Positions 1 through 13,065 of a stretch of 64,000 nt of DNA are shown here, piece after piece. The translations under genes and the position numbers were made by a program. This DNA comes from Colletes latitarsis (lineage: Eukaryota > Arthropoda > Insecta > Hymenoptera > Colletidae). The notes under the pieces are model-generated. The model was not told the DNA's origin, did no database searches, and saw only the letters and a program-made list of their open reading frames with translations. Each line of letters begins with the position of its first letter. The first letter of the stretch is position 1. Where the stretch lies: positions 27,866,479-27,930,478 of the forward strand of contig NC_135147.1 in the NCBI RefSeq assembly GCF_051014445.1, written 5' to 3'.

Positions 1-1119
1 GTCGTTCCAATCGTCTCCTCGAATTGTAAATTGTATTTGTTACATATTTTTCTATCGTGCAGGTTCTACTATACAAATTAATCCTTTTGCAAATCGTAAT
101 CACTTGTTTGTAAATCAAGTTTATCAGTTGGCTGACAAAATGATATTGTATTACTTTGCTTTTGAGTCACCCATAAGATAAATGTTATTTGTAAAAAGGT
201 TAATTTGGAGCGTGAAACTTGTACCACATTGTAAATAATAGAGTCAGACTTTTCTATCGTTCGTCGATGTATTCGAAGACTTTAGTAATCGTTTAGGACT
301 TTGAAACTTAGACTTGCAATATCGTTTCCTGATAAGCTCTATCTTTTAGAGCCCTTAACGCTTATTGATCTTCGTTCTTCCGACCCTTCTGTATCAGTCA
401 TGTAACTCTTCCTGTTCTTAATATTAAAAGGCCTTCCTCGAAGTTGTGCATTTTTTTTACTCTTCGGCGACGCAAATGTTCTCCTCGTAGTCTATTAACG
501 AATGCATAAATCGAAGAGGAGCCGTCGATCGACAGGTTGATCAGAGTTTCAAATTATCTGTAGGTCAGCGCAGCCTGCAACAGAGTCTGCTTAAAATAAC
601 GAATCGATCAAATAAACCTTCACCGTTATCATGACCTTAAGCAATATCAGCGCGAAGAGCAAGTTCATATTCAAAGAAAGCAAATTGTAGAACATTGAAC
701 AACGACGAACGAGCCAAGGGGAACGCGACGAGTAGAAAATATTTTCCAACACGATAATTTTCTTTCGTTATCGGAACCGTTCAAGTTCCATCGGCCTAGT
801 CAGGGTTATCTTGGACGGCAGCGTTCCCTCGGAATTATTATTTACGGGGGCCAGTCGATTTCGGGCCGCCTAGGAGCGCAGTTCGCCGCCAAACAGACGA
901 AATCGGAACGGAACGCAGTTTATGCGAAGTCGATCATGGTTCGTTTACGTTTACGGTTCGCGATATGTCAAGGAAAGTTCGTCGATCGAGCCGTGCACGA
1001 TCGTCGTCGTACGAGTTCGCGTCGCGAGACACGCGAAATTCACGAGACGTCGGCGATCTCGTTCTGGTTCGTAAAAATCTTTTCTCGTAAATCAAATAGC
1101 GTTGTCTTGAAAAAGAAAA
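1..1119. other. 5' flank and probable leader of the threonine ammonia-lyase gene
   Basis: No coding region is recognisable. The gene's transcription start must lie here or further left, but I see no convincing TATA box close to ATG 1120 and cannot place the start site. The first ~700 bases are AT-richer than the following 400. An open frame of 66 codons starting at 936 is Arg-rich and I do not regard it as coding. The 3' end of a neighbouring gene could lie here; nothing proves it. Confidence 0.5.
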
Positions 1120-3750
1120 ATGGAACAAAGACATAAGGCTTCGCGACGAATGCGACGATCGAAGAATTATGACAATCACGAGACTTTGAGTTCTCTGTCA
1201 GACGTAAATGGAGGTCGAAGGTTATCGCGATAGTCAACGGTACCGCGATACGAGACCCTAGCGATTCAATAAGTAACTCGAGCGAATCGCGAATGTCCAT
1301 AGTTGATATTCAATGCGTATCACGGTGTTTAACAAACGATCATGAGAGACCTAAACAAGAAATTGAATTCACAGGAACCGATGAACGGTCACGCGTGCGA
1401 TTTGATCTACAACAACGATCACGACTCGTTAAACATTCATGTAATCACTATTACGTCAGTCTTTATAAAGGGTAACTTGTAACAAAGATTACCCCATCGT
1501 CTTTATCGTGGCGATCGAAGAAAGGAGAAAATCGGGGAGAAATAATCAAAATGCGATTAAGGTTGCGCGGAACGAGCTTGACGATTCGATCGTCGTTGGA
1601 ATACGTCTTGTTCAATTGTCTCCGGTTCTTCAAACATCAGTTCGCGATACTATCTTCGATCGTGCACGGTTTCCATCGAATCGAACGGATTAGATCTCGA
1701 GAAAAATCGTCGATGGCTATGAATCTCTTTTCACAGGACGACGAGGAGTCATTGGTTGATCCGGTCTGCTTGAAAGTTAATCCACAACAAATTATGTTCG
1801 AGGACATCACGTCGGCCGCCTTCAAGATCAAGTTTGGCGTGGTCAACACACCCTGCGTGGTATGATTTCTAGCTTCGTGCTTGTTCCTTAGACGTTAGAG
1901 CTGGATTCCATAAATCAAAATTGATACGTTTTAATTTTGTCAGCGATCGCGTCTGTCGGACATAACTGCCATGGAACTATACCTAAAGAAGGACTTTTTG
2001 CAAACGACTGGAAGCTTTAAAGAGCGAGGGGCGCGATACGCTCTCGTGCAGCTGTCGGACGAACAAAAGAAGATAGGCGTGATATCGGCGTCGTTAGGCA
2101 ATCATGCCCTTGCTCTCTGCTATCATGGCTTTAAACTAGGAATATCGGTGACAGTGGTGATGCCGGTTGTAGCGCCGATTATGAAGATTGCGGCCTGCCG
2201 CCAGTACGGTGCGAACGTGATTATCGATGGATCCGATATGGGAGAGGCCAAGCGAATCGCCCTTCAACACGCCAAAGAAAACGGATTAACTTACATAAAC
2301 GGGTACGACAATTTAATAATTACAATTAATAGGCATGACTGTTCTCTTCTTGATAAAAATTCACTGCATATTTTGTATTCCCTACCTTTTCTACAGTTTC
2401 TGCAACTAATCTATGTTTCAGATATGACAATCCAGACATCATGGCGGGGCAAGGAACGCTGGGCCTCGAAATAGTGGAACAAGTATCGGACATCGACGCG
2501 GTGGTTGTTCCGATCGGAGGGGGTGGTTTAATCGCCGGCGTAGCATTGGCCGTGAAGACTCTTCATCCTCGCGTAATGATCATCGTAAGGCTGTCATTTG
2601 CTACCACCGTTCGATTGGAAGTATTCTAGGGTTTACCACTTTTTCAACTATCGTAGTAGCAGCCAAATTCTTTAAATTTATATCATGCCTTCGCAAATAT
2701 GCGGTGCGAGCCACCGAACGCGTTAACCATTTACCCCGTTCAAAGCATCTCTTAGCTTTCGTTCTTTTTTTCTCGATGAAAAATGTTTGAGGGAGCGTTC
2801 GTTACTTGAGCGTTTATCCCAAGTTTTTTTTTCTGCATTTCAGGGCGTTGAATCGGAAAGGTGTCCCAGTTTCCATGCGGCAAGAAAAGCGGGTCGACCG
2901 ATATACACCCCTATAGAGTCCACTTTGGCCGACGGTCTGGCGGTTCCCATGGTCGGATACAACGCCTTTGCCACGGCGAACCCGTTGATCGACAAATTGG
3001 TCGTGGTAAAGGAGGAGTGGATAGCCATTGCGATCTTGAAGTTGGTTGAAAATGAAAAGTGCATCGTCGAGGGTGCTGGCGCGACCGGATTAGCGGCTAT
3101 TCTGGCTGGCCAGCTGGATGAGCTCAAAGGCAAAAGGTTCGTTGATTTTCTTTGACAATTGTTATACAACGTACACGTTCTGTTTACGTTTCAAAAATGA
3201 GTATTTAAACTTTTAAATTTGACGGGGAATCGAAAATTTACATAAATTTTGTGAGGCTAAAAAGCAGACTGAACCACATGCGTTGTTTAGGTGGTAGCAT
3301 TCCTTTCGAGTCTACTGCCGAAAGAATTATCCTCAATACGATCCAAGTATTTGGTTATTAGATTCCCAACAGTAACTTGTATTTTCTTTCCGTAAACGAA
3401 TTAGGGTTGTGTTGCCTCTTTGCGGAGGAAACATCGACACGACCATTCTGGGAAGATGTCTAGAAAGAGGTCTGGCAGCGGAAGGTCGGCTTTTGAAGTT
3501 TACGGTGACGGTGTCCGATCGACCGGGCGGAATCGCAGAGCTTTGCAGAATGCTGGCCGACATCGGTGTTTCGATAAAGGATATCATGCACGAGCGGGCT
3601 TGGATCATGTCGGATATCTTCAGCGTGGACGTAAAGGTAGTCTGCGAGACTAGGGACAGGAATCACGGGGAGCAACTGAAAACCATGTTGCACGAGAACT
3701 ATCAGAGAGTCGTTTTCGGTACCAGAGATATATCAACCCTAAATGTGTAG
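1120..3750 (+). CDS. L-threonine ammonia-lyase (threonine dehydratase), six coding exons
   Basis: PLP-dependent deamination of L-threonine to 2-oxobutanoate and ammonia (EC 4.3.1.19); many relatives also act on serine. CDS: join(1120..1203,1737..1859,1944..2302,2422..2584,2844..3136,3405..3750), 1368 nt, 455 residues, stop TAG. All five introns (533, 84, 119, 259, 268 nt) are GT-AG and phases match (0,0,2,0,2). Seen: TGSFKERGA with the PLP lysine at about residue 95; SLGNHAL at 119-125 (family usually S-A-G-N-H); AGQGTLGLE at 197-205; the glycine loop PIGGGGLIAG near 219-228 that holds the PLP phosphate; GVESERCPSF opening exon 5; CGGNID at 347-352; then an ACT domain at about 370-450 (KFTVTVSDRPGGIAEL, IKDIMHERAW). 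Length and order fit the medium ACT-containing threonine ammonia-lyase family. The start is inference: ATG 1120 has an AAAAATGG context, and its 28 codons end at GAC|GTAAAT and run in phase into DDEES of exon 2. The alternative is ATG 1713 without the first intron. Single gene, no operon. Catalytic core confidence is very high; first exon about 0.7. Confidence 0.93.
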
Positions 3751-4230
3751 CATGCAGATTTCGTGAATCCAGACGGCGAAGACAAGACGAATTTTGCATT
3801 AATTTTCAATTCTCCTGAGACTATCCTCAGCCGAGAAACAGGTACAGAGACGATAGAATAACTATTTCATAATTTTATGCCACCGCGCGGTTACGTGTTG
3901 CGCGCAATGCTTCCGCTTTAGGCGCGATATGATTGGGGTTTTGCGTAAGCGACCGATCGTAAAACGCGCTTTTACGATCTTGATTACGGTGCGACACCGA
4001 GAGCGGCTCTTATTGCTCGACGAGAGAACGTGTTTAACAACTCTGAGCTGCTCGTCCGGGGAATTGCGTATTTTTGTAGGCAGACGAAACGCGAAATGCA
4101 CATATTTGAGGCAGAATAGGAACGGGAATACCAGATGTGTTCTGACCCGGTGAAAGGTCGACGATTTGCGATTATAAAGTTTGTTGCATAGTTTATTCCG
4201 ATCAAAACAAGTGACGTAATTACGAATAAA
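3751..4230 (+). other. Probable 3' UTR of the threonine ammonia-lyase gene, AATAAA at 4225-4230
   Basis: The first canonical AATAAA after the stop codon at 3748-3750 is at 4225-4230, in an AT-rich patch, giving a 3' UTR of roughly 480-500 nt. No earlier AATAAA is seen. Open frames within this stretch (e.g. 3929-4153) are short and Arg-rich and are not considered coding. The assignment is inference from position and motif only. Confidence 0.5.
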
Positions 4231-5494
4231 TATGATTACATAGTTTTACGAAAGCGGCGTAAACTTGACGGACAATTTTCTTGACTGAAACTACTGTTGT
4301 AGGAATATCTATAATAATATTTTTCGTTCCAGTTATTCGTAATTAATTGTTCGTTTCATACAGAGAAAAAGCGATAAGGAAATATTATTCTTTAGTTTGA
4401 GTAAATTCTTTTCCGTTTGTTGGAGAAGAAAGTGAGAAGGACGTCGGAAGCATCTTTAGAAAATTCACGATAGCGCGATAATATTATTTCGCTTGTCTCT
4501 TATTCGAAGAAACGGATCTTAATATTACTCTTGTCGGGTCAATTTTAACCAGGTCGTGGAAAAAGCATTTTCCTCGGCTGGAAAAATAAATTCCGCGTTT
4601 TCAACGAACCTTTTTGCGTTTCCGCCCGAGTATTTCCATAAAGGACGCGGCTGTCGGGGGATTAATGTATCTTTACGATGCTTCCACTACGGTTTCGTTA
4701 CGTTGCCGCCCCGAAGAATATATCGTACGTGTTACACCGTTCGCGGGGGGACGCGAGAGTAGATACAAGAACGGCCTATCGTAAAAGGGGCCGACTTCTG
4801 ACGTTCTTTTCAGCCCCGGTTCACAATACATGACGATATGTCACCTTTCTAATATCGGACTACTCCGGATGAGTTATGACACGTGAACCATCCAGAGAGG
4901 GAAGCTGCGAGCGTGGCTCCCAGCAACGAAACATCCTTTCTTTCTCCGTCTTTTCACATCGCCGGTGTTTCAGACGCTGGGGAACAGAAGGAAATAGGAC
5001 AGAGAAAGAGAATTGGAGCAACGTCGCGCGTCCCCGGAAAACTACTTCGTTCCATATTTCAATTTCGTTCAAAGAAATCGCAAAATTCGGGAACGTCGTT
5101 CCACAGGAGAACAATATTCGACCGTAGATTTAACGTTTAAAGTAGCCGATCTACTAGTCGATCACTTTGCGAGAAACTGTCTTTAAAGCGAATAAAGACA
5201 AAGAGGTTTCTTTTAAATTAACATTATTGAAAATTAGTAGGTATCTTAAAACTGATCGATTATTCGGTTAACACTTAATTTTTCGCGTTCTCCTTAACAT
5301 TCAGAATTATGGCTGTTTTTCGATCGAGATTCAACTTGCACCGATTTTCCGAGGACACGGATTAAGGGCGGCTCAAGTTTTCGCTAGCATTTTTTCTAGC
5401 CTTTCCTCCTCCTTACTTTCTGGCCTCTCACAATTCTTCTCGTTTTTAGAGCGAGGGAGAAGTGCGGTGAAACGAAAACGAGAAAGAGTACGGT

Positions 5495-5508
5495 CGCGCG
5501 CGCGCGCG
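5495..5508. repeat. (CG)7 dinucleotide run
   Basis: Seven uninterrupted CG units directly following an A/G-rich stretch. Such a run survives only where CpG methylation and decay are weak, which fits hymenopteran-like CpG-rich DNA. It is self-complementary and could adopt alternative DNA structure. Confidence 0.9.
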
Positions 5509-6381
5509 TGAGGAAAAAAATGGGGGAAAGTGGCGGCGGCCTGAATTTACAGCATTTAATATCGGCAAAATGAAGTACGAGCCCGGACTGAAAGCGGGCA
5601 AGGAGCCGCCATTTTGTGGCATCGATAAATCCATTTTATTGCCGTGGCTTGTAGGTGGGCGGTCTGACGCCGGTTACCGGCGCGTTGCCTACGCCTATGC
5701 CTTTTCGGTGTATAACAAACAGCGAATAAAAACTAATATGAGGGCTCGCGCTACCACAGTCTGCCACCCTCGCTTTGTGCACCAAAACGACCAACTTTTT
5801 CCCAGTTTATTTCAGGCAGTTGTTCCTCTCCACCGGTGGTATCGATATGTTGGGGTTGGTACTTCGGACTAAGAATTACTTCACAGTTGCTTCACAACTG
5901 CTTCCATCCTAACAGCAATTGCTTTTTTAAATACATTTCGAAAATAAACCAATATTTTTGACATCGAACGAGCATTCGTGAGGTAGAAAATACGCGTAGA
6001 ATGACCGCGATACGATCGAGTATCGCAGAATATTTGGAAGTTTGGAGAACAGTGTTGAATTTTTCAGAATTAGTAGGAGCAACCGCTTGGTCGTTGGTAA
6101 GGGCCAGGGAAAGGATTTTCGAAGAGCGGCAGGGCCAGAGTTTTCCAAGATGAAAGTTAATTCCGGTGGATAATCCAGCTTGAAAGGGGAAGGGGGAAGG
6201 GGGTGGGCGTAATGAGAGCGAAGAAAGATCTCCCTTCTCTCAGTTCCCCTTCCCTCTGTTCACTATTCCTTTTTCAGCTAAATCTTGGAGCGGATCGAGA
6301 GCTTCGCCGAATTTATGAGATTTCGGCTTTCGAAGGGCGGCTTGTCCGAGAGGAAAAGAGAAGGTGGGGAAACCGAGAGGA

Positions 6382-6393
6382 GGGGGGGGGGGG
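6382..6393. repeat. Homopolymer run of 12 G
   Basis: Twelve consecutive G in a purine-rich plus strand (about 6340-6410, with further GGGG at 6366-6369). It is length-unstable and a likely sequencing weak point. Confidence 0.9.
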
Positions 6394-9300
6394 CGATGGA
6401 AACTCAGTGGAGGGATTAACTTTGTCGAGCCATTTTGTCGACCGCGAGCGAGCTTTGTGACCGAGAGAAGACATATTCCCAGCAATTAGCCAGCCTCCGT
6501 GTCCGTCTGTATGTTGCCGATGTATCTATAGGGCGTTTCTAAAGAAGCGTAGATAAATTTCGTGATTTATTCTGCTTTGTCCAAACGATGAAGTATCTTG
6601 TTCGCTTTTGCGCGATCGAGACACTCGACATATTAATTATAATACCACTGTTAAAGGTGAACGCACAGAATTGTTGGAAATTAACACCCTTCCTATCCAT
6701 TAATTCTGAATTCGAATTGCTTAGAAATTTATCGATCTTAGTATAGACAGTAAAAGGAATCGATTTTTCGAAGGTGCTAGACTAGAATACCTTCTTAAGG
6801 AGGGACGAGTACGGCGCATTAATTGTCGTTGCTTCTGGTGAACCATTTTTAAAGAGAGACTCCTCCGTTGGACGAAATTTCTTCCTTCCGACCAGGATTT
6901 ATTTACCCCTGGTTAATTTCACGAGGGAGCAGACGGCTTAAAAACTAATAAGTAACGTCTACAGAGAAAGACCTTCCCTTTTTCTTCGCTTCGTAGTCGG
7001 GGTCAAAGGCGGGCGTAGAATTCTTGACGCCCTTCGCTTAAGGAATCTTCGCTTAAGTCTCTGACGTAGAAATATTTGTATTCTTCGGTGGAGCGATCCA
7101 ACGACCGTATTACGCTTAGTTGTGTACAAAGCGCCAGGAACTTTCTCGGCTTTCGTCGAAGAAAGGCAAGACAAGACTGTTTTTATTTTTTCTTTCTTAA
7201 CTTCTTAGAAGACCAAAGCCTTGGAATACGGGCCAATTAATCTGCGCGTGGATTCGCTTCTGGTAGCAATCTTTTCGTCCGGTCGTTTTCTTATTCTTTT
7301 ATGCTTCCCACCCTTCTCTTTCTATACAGAATGTTTCTGAATCGGAGACCAAATTTGGACGTACCGTATTCTCTTCGTCGGAAGGATGCGAAAAGTTTTG
7401 TGAACGTCGGAAGCTGTTCTCTCTCAAGTTATTTGCAACAAAGTTTTGTAAGAATGTCAGGCGAGTTCATAAATTACAGGGAAACAATCTGCTGCTATAT
7501 ACTCAGGATCAGATTCGGTTCGCGCATAATGAAGTTCCTTATATTGGGTCTGGGTTAGGTCCCAAAATTCCATAGATTGTCATTTGTCATTAACATTTAC
7601 ATCATTTAAGGGGTCTAGCAATTTTTAGTCTTCTCGTGTTTCTTTTCTAAACTATTTCCAGACTGGAATAGTCCTATAAATCACCTATCGTTCGAGGAAT
7701 GAATCACGCAGTGTTCAGAGAATCGCCGATTCGGCATTAAGTTAATGGAAATGCAGAGACAGAGGGTGTAGGTGCGCTATAAAATCGAGCAACAAGGGCT
7801 AGGGGATTAACTAAAGTCACTCCTTGAAAATCCTCTAATTAATACGATGTTAAGGGGCGCTCGATGGAACGGTTACGGAGACGTCAACTCGGAGAAACTT
7901 TTTCCAAGGGTGAAGAAAGGAAGTAAGCGAATCGAAAGGGAAAGTTCTAACCTGAATCTGAGTCAGACTCGGTGACAAATTTCGCAATTTCGTTAAATGA
8001 GCCATCCCCCCTGATCGTCTCTAATTTCAAAATAGGTTACGAGCGGCCGTTGGCTGTGTTTTCGCAAGTTTCAACAGGGTTTTCGAGCGTCCATTAAAAC
8101 TTGACGGTGCCCAATTTCGCGGAGAAAACTTTTCACCATCGAAAGGAAAATCCGGATACCGTTAAGGCCACTGTCGATCAAGCTAACGACCAAAATATAA
8201 TAGTACATTCCCTTAAATTATATTTCCGACAGCGATTCGAGGCGAATATGCAAAAGGATTAATTTGGGGTGGAAAACTCGTATAAAAATATTTCGTTTCA
8301 CGGTTTAATGTTGGATCGTCTCCACTTGTACGGTATTAGAAATTGAGGAGCAACTATTGAGGCACAGAATTGCTCGGGCAGGGCCGCTTTCAGTCGACAG
8401 AAATTATTTCCACCCTTGCAGCGTTCGAATCGCCGTTTCAAAGGGAAACGCCGGAGTCCATTCCTGCGTAAAGGCAGGTATTTGCCTCGTTCCGGACCCG
8501 GCCACGTTGTTCGCTTTATTCTTCCAGATTAAAGCGAGCGGCGAGATACGACCGTCCAACTTGCTGGCAGATACGCAACGCGCGAATACGTATCAACGGG
8601 TCGACTGCTTCTCAGGAGGAACTGCCTCGCTGATTTGCGAAATTTATTTGTAGAAAGTTTGCTCGTTAAAAGCATGAGTACACGCATACACACGAACACA
8701 CACAGTCACACACAAACCGGCGCAGTTTCGTCCGTTACCGACTCTTTTCACCTTCTCTCCTGTTGAAACAATGCTCGGAACGGACTGTCCGGCAGATAAG
8801 GTACCTGTTTTTTTTTCACCGGTTCGTCCGGCGTTCGCATTTTTCTCGACCGTTTTCCCCGACGTGTTTCGGGAATGTTGCGCGAGAAGCGTACGATGCG
8901 CACAGAACAACCTAATGTTCAGACTTGGCTCGAATTCCGAAAGTTGTTGATAAATAACATGAAGCGTTAACGCAGTAGCTAGACGTTCGGTCGATGATAA
9001 GTAGTTTTCAACATTGGAAACTAACTATCGTTCGAAGAACAATTTTCCCCACGTTTAACGCGTTTTAACGCTGGTCGAGCGTCGGTCGACTCGTCGAGAT
9101 TAAACTCTTTAACTCTTCGAGTCTACGTTAGTTGTCGATGCTTAACCGTGTATTTTTACTTTTACCAGTCAAATTTAGTGTAGTAGATGTTAATCCACCT
9201 ACTTATTCAACATAATTTCTGTAATGTAGCTCCTTCAAAAATCGCTAAACTTTCAACCTTCGTACCTGAGGGGTTAATTACGACACGAAGGCGACACTTG

Positions 9301-11263
9301 TCAAGTTTAACAGCCATTCGTTCGTGAAAGAAAAGGATCCGAACGAGGATGCAATGAATCGACAGACTATTCACAGAGAGAAAGGAAAGGTGATTATATT
9401 TTCTCGTTAGGACCATGCGATGGCAGCTAATTTGCTTTTACACGATACTTTGTTTCAAGTTATGTTTGAAGGTAGAATTCAAGGAATCGTGGAGAATTCT
9501 CCAAGATTTCGAGCAAAAATGCGCCGGATCGAGAGGACGACAAAAATTATCCAGAGAAGGGGGAGAAACAAAAAGAAAACAGGTACGATGGAGGGGGATA
9601 CAAAGAGACTCGTTGTCTGCCAATATTATCGCCAGTCGTTATTGAAAATCGCTTCTGTTTTATGATATCGCGCCAGGTCCGTAATGGCTGCCACCGAGAA
9701 CCAAGGAATTGCCAATCTTATCTGCAACGTATTAATGCCTCGCGGAAATTGCCTCTGTCGGGATCACCGGGGTACTTTCCGGCCTCCCGTTGTCGTTGTA
9801 AAATCTCTCCTTCCTTCTGAGCTTTTGTCCTTGGCGTCGAGTCCCCGGCAACGATTGAAAATGAATTTGCAAACGCGCCGTTCTCCATACGAGTCAGAAT
9901 CTATTATTTTTTTTATTAATTAGCCAAGTTGTATAGAGTAAAAAGAAACAAGCGATAGGGTAATTTATTTAAGCAAAGTCCACTTAGGAAGCATAGACAT
10001 TCCGGAGGTCGAGTTCTGCAAATCGAACGACGGGGTTCGGACAGAAGTTGCGTAAGAAGCGCGCAAACTACCAATAACCCAGGCTCGTGACTTCGCGAAA
10101 GAAAGGTTGAGGCATCTGGAGCTCGTTAAACGAGTTGCTTCCATCCTTGTCAGAGACCACGAACACGTCGCTCGGAATCGTCTCACATATCATTTATTTA
10201 TTCCAGAGCAGCGACGCAAAAGAGCAAACACGATTTTCTGCGAGTCGCTCTTTAAACGAAGCAGAAACAACAGCTACCGAAAATAAAAACAGGAAACTCG
10301 AGGGATCAAGAGAGAAAAAGTTTCGTGGCAGGAAAGTTTTCGTCGATGCCTCTGCTTGAATTCTGAAAGCTCCACGCGCGTGTATCCGTCGTGCTTTTTC
10401 TTCTGTAACGACGACGTCGGTTTACATCGTGTTCCGTTCGAAAATGTACGTCGCCAATGTACTTCCACGCTTTGCGAAACTTTTTTACTCCGGAGCTCAA
10501 TTTTCTGAGATGCCGTTGACAAAAGTCGCTATTCGTCCGGTGTACCTTCGTTGACCTAGTCTGCGTATTTCGATCGAAACTTCCATCCCCTACCCCAACC
10601 CTCTTCCATCTTCTCGATGCTTTCGCTACTGTCGAGGAGTTCGTCTCGTTCCGTTACCAGACATCGAATGCTAGAAAGCAGAAACGAAACCTTTTGAGTA
10701 TCCGCTTTTTTCGAACTCGATTCTGACCCATGCAATTTCGCTCCTTTAGTGTTTTGCCATCCCCAACCCTCTGCGAACATTTGCTCGAAATGTTTTCAAA
10801 GAAAGTTAAATCCTTTGATTCCGCATCCTTAAAATGAATTTCATTACAGATCCTTTTGCGCTAGGAAAAGTTTGATTTGATGTATCTCGTTTAACTATAA
10901 TTTGTAACGCGAGAACCCATATTTTTCTCCTGTATTTTTCTCGTATCCCCTACTCGGTACACGTTCACGTTGCCAAAAAATTGCCGAAAACACGGTGTAA
11001 GCAGGAAAAAAGGGGTAGGACGGGCTCACGGAATAGCTGTCCCTCGCAGCTGGGGTGTCGAAAGTAAACGACGTGCGTGTACCGGCGCAGAGCACGCCGT
11101 GACTGGTGAACGCATTAGAATAACGTTCTCTGTACCCAGTCTGCTACTAATTACGCGGAGTTTGTATTAATGCGGACGTTAGCATTCCACCATGGCCATC
11201 AGGCTTTCCGCAACCCGTGGTTGCCGCAGACGCTAGTTACGTGTCGACGTACCCCGTCGCGTC

Positions 11264-11281
11264 GTTGTTGTTGTTGTTGTT
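11264..11281. repeat. (GTT)6 microsatellite
   Basis: Six perfect GTT units followed by a degenerate ACTGTTACTG tail. In two of the three frames it gives runs of a single amino acid (Leu or Cys on plus, Asn/Thr/Gln-type on minus), which explains spurious open frames around it. Confidence 0.9.
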
Positions 11282-13065
11282 ACTGTTACTGCCCTGTCGA
11301 CGCGACCATCCACGCCTCCCCATTGCCTGTCAAGGGGCACACACCAGGTGGATTTCACTGCTCGTAGGTGGCCAGATTCGAAATCGTAAAATTGTTCGTT
11401 TCGCGGGTCTCTGTAAAGCAAATTAAATTTGAAAAATAATGACAGTACAATTATTGTCAAGTTCGTAGGTATGGAACGGGCTGATAAAATGTCGAAAGGA
11501 ACAGGGATCGGTGGGGTTGACGATACGGCGCTGTTGATAGGTCGCGTATGATGGCGCGAGTGGAGTTGGTAAATACGGGTGCAAAACGTTCGCGAACGAG
11601 CGAGCAGAGGCTAACTGGCATTCGCTAATGAGCAGCGTTACTGCTTCGTTTCAGCGATCCGCGCATCCAGGTGTGTCTACCGCGATCGAGGTCGAACAGT
11701 TCGCAGAAGGCAATCACGACTCGGTTGGACGAGTCTGCCTCGAAACGCAGCCGGAAAAACATTTCCACGAATAGCCAACCGGGAGGATCGAGGCTCAGGA
11801 TTTCTGTTTCGCGGGCGAAAAGTCGTTTTTAGGTTTCTGAAAGGGACCTGCGAAGTACGCTCGACCTACATTCGTTTGAACCATTTAACTTCGCTGCGTT
11901 GTTGCGAGTGTGCTCGTAAGGAGGAAAGCCGCGGCCGAGGGAACGCTTTTTAGTCGTTTATCGAAAATCGTAGAAAATCATTTGCAACACGGCCTACTTT
12001 GCCAAATAACCGTTTCGAAGACACTCATGATCGTCTATCGACACGCGATCGTTCTCTGGTACCACGTGCCAGAACCTTCTTCGAAAATTGTAAGACAAAA
12101 ATAAATTTATTTAGGATCGTTTAGATAATTTACACGGGCTAGTATAGAAGTTGATCTTGACCAAGAGAGTAGCGAAGACATTGATTAGGATGCCTGTCCC
12201 TCAATCCTCGATACAACAACGTTCTCGATCGAAATCGTGACGTAAGAGAGAGTTTGGGTGTCTCGTTTAAGATCGCCGGACGAACATCGTTCGATAATTT
12301 TCTTTTTTTTTTTAAGAACGAAACTAACGCGAGTTCTAATTAGCAAGGATCAAGATTCACATTGACTAATAGCGTAGTTAGCGATCACGGACATCGTTAG
12401 CGGTCCGACTATGAAGATTCCACAAGGTATAGCCAGCCTGGATGCAATTTCTCATTAAAGATAATGCCTCCCGGACCGACAACTGCGGTTGCACGAAGAC
12501 GTAAGAACGGATTGTGAGACTGGCATTCCTCTTAATTAGGATCGCAGGTTGTCTTACGGCGAACGGTGAGATACAGTCTTCGCGAACTGGTTTGTTAAAC
12601 AATCGGCCGGCGGCCAGCACTCGACTCGCCCCTCGAGGCTGTACGCAGTTGCTTCGCACGCTGTCTTCGCGTGACCGTTGGCTATCGAGACTCTCAACAT
12701 CGTTGTAGCATTTCGTAGCATGTTGCAAAAAGAAATCTCTAAGTACACCCTAGTAGAATTCGTAAATGAATGGGACAAGTACGAAGGCGGCGCGCGACTA
12801 GTTGAAATCGTTGTTGCTCGTACTTACCTCTCTTTAGAAGTTTCTACCTTGTTTCGAGTCTTTGTTAGTGTATCCGACTATTCCTATTTAACACTATCGA
12901 TCCAAATGCAAACACACAGCGATAAGAAGTAGCGTTAAGTTACAGTTGTTACTACTGATTGGATTACACTCCAGCCCTAACTGCAATCACGCTCGAAAGT
13001 ACGCTAAACTTATAAAGGATTAGAGTATCGGGTGATAGTAATTAACCGCCCGTGCTGGAATTGAT

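Larger units (their letters stand above)
4231..12820. other. Non-genic stretch downstream of threonine ammonia-lyase
   Basis: No recognisable coding exon, RNA gene or transposon. Open frames here are short, unconserved-looking and mostly Arg/Ser-rich. Contents seen: (CG)7 at 5495-5508, a run of 12 G at 6382-6393, a CA-rich patch around 8688-8716, (GTT)6 at 11264-11281 and an 11-T run at 12303-12313. Several GC-rich islands alternate with AT-rich spacers, which could be conserved non-coding elements. That needs alignment to other insects. Confidence 0.5.

Noticed and set aside
2840..3169. 109-codon minus-strand frame
   Set aside because: Exact antisense shadow of exon 5 of the threonine ammonia-lyase gene.
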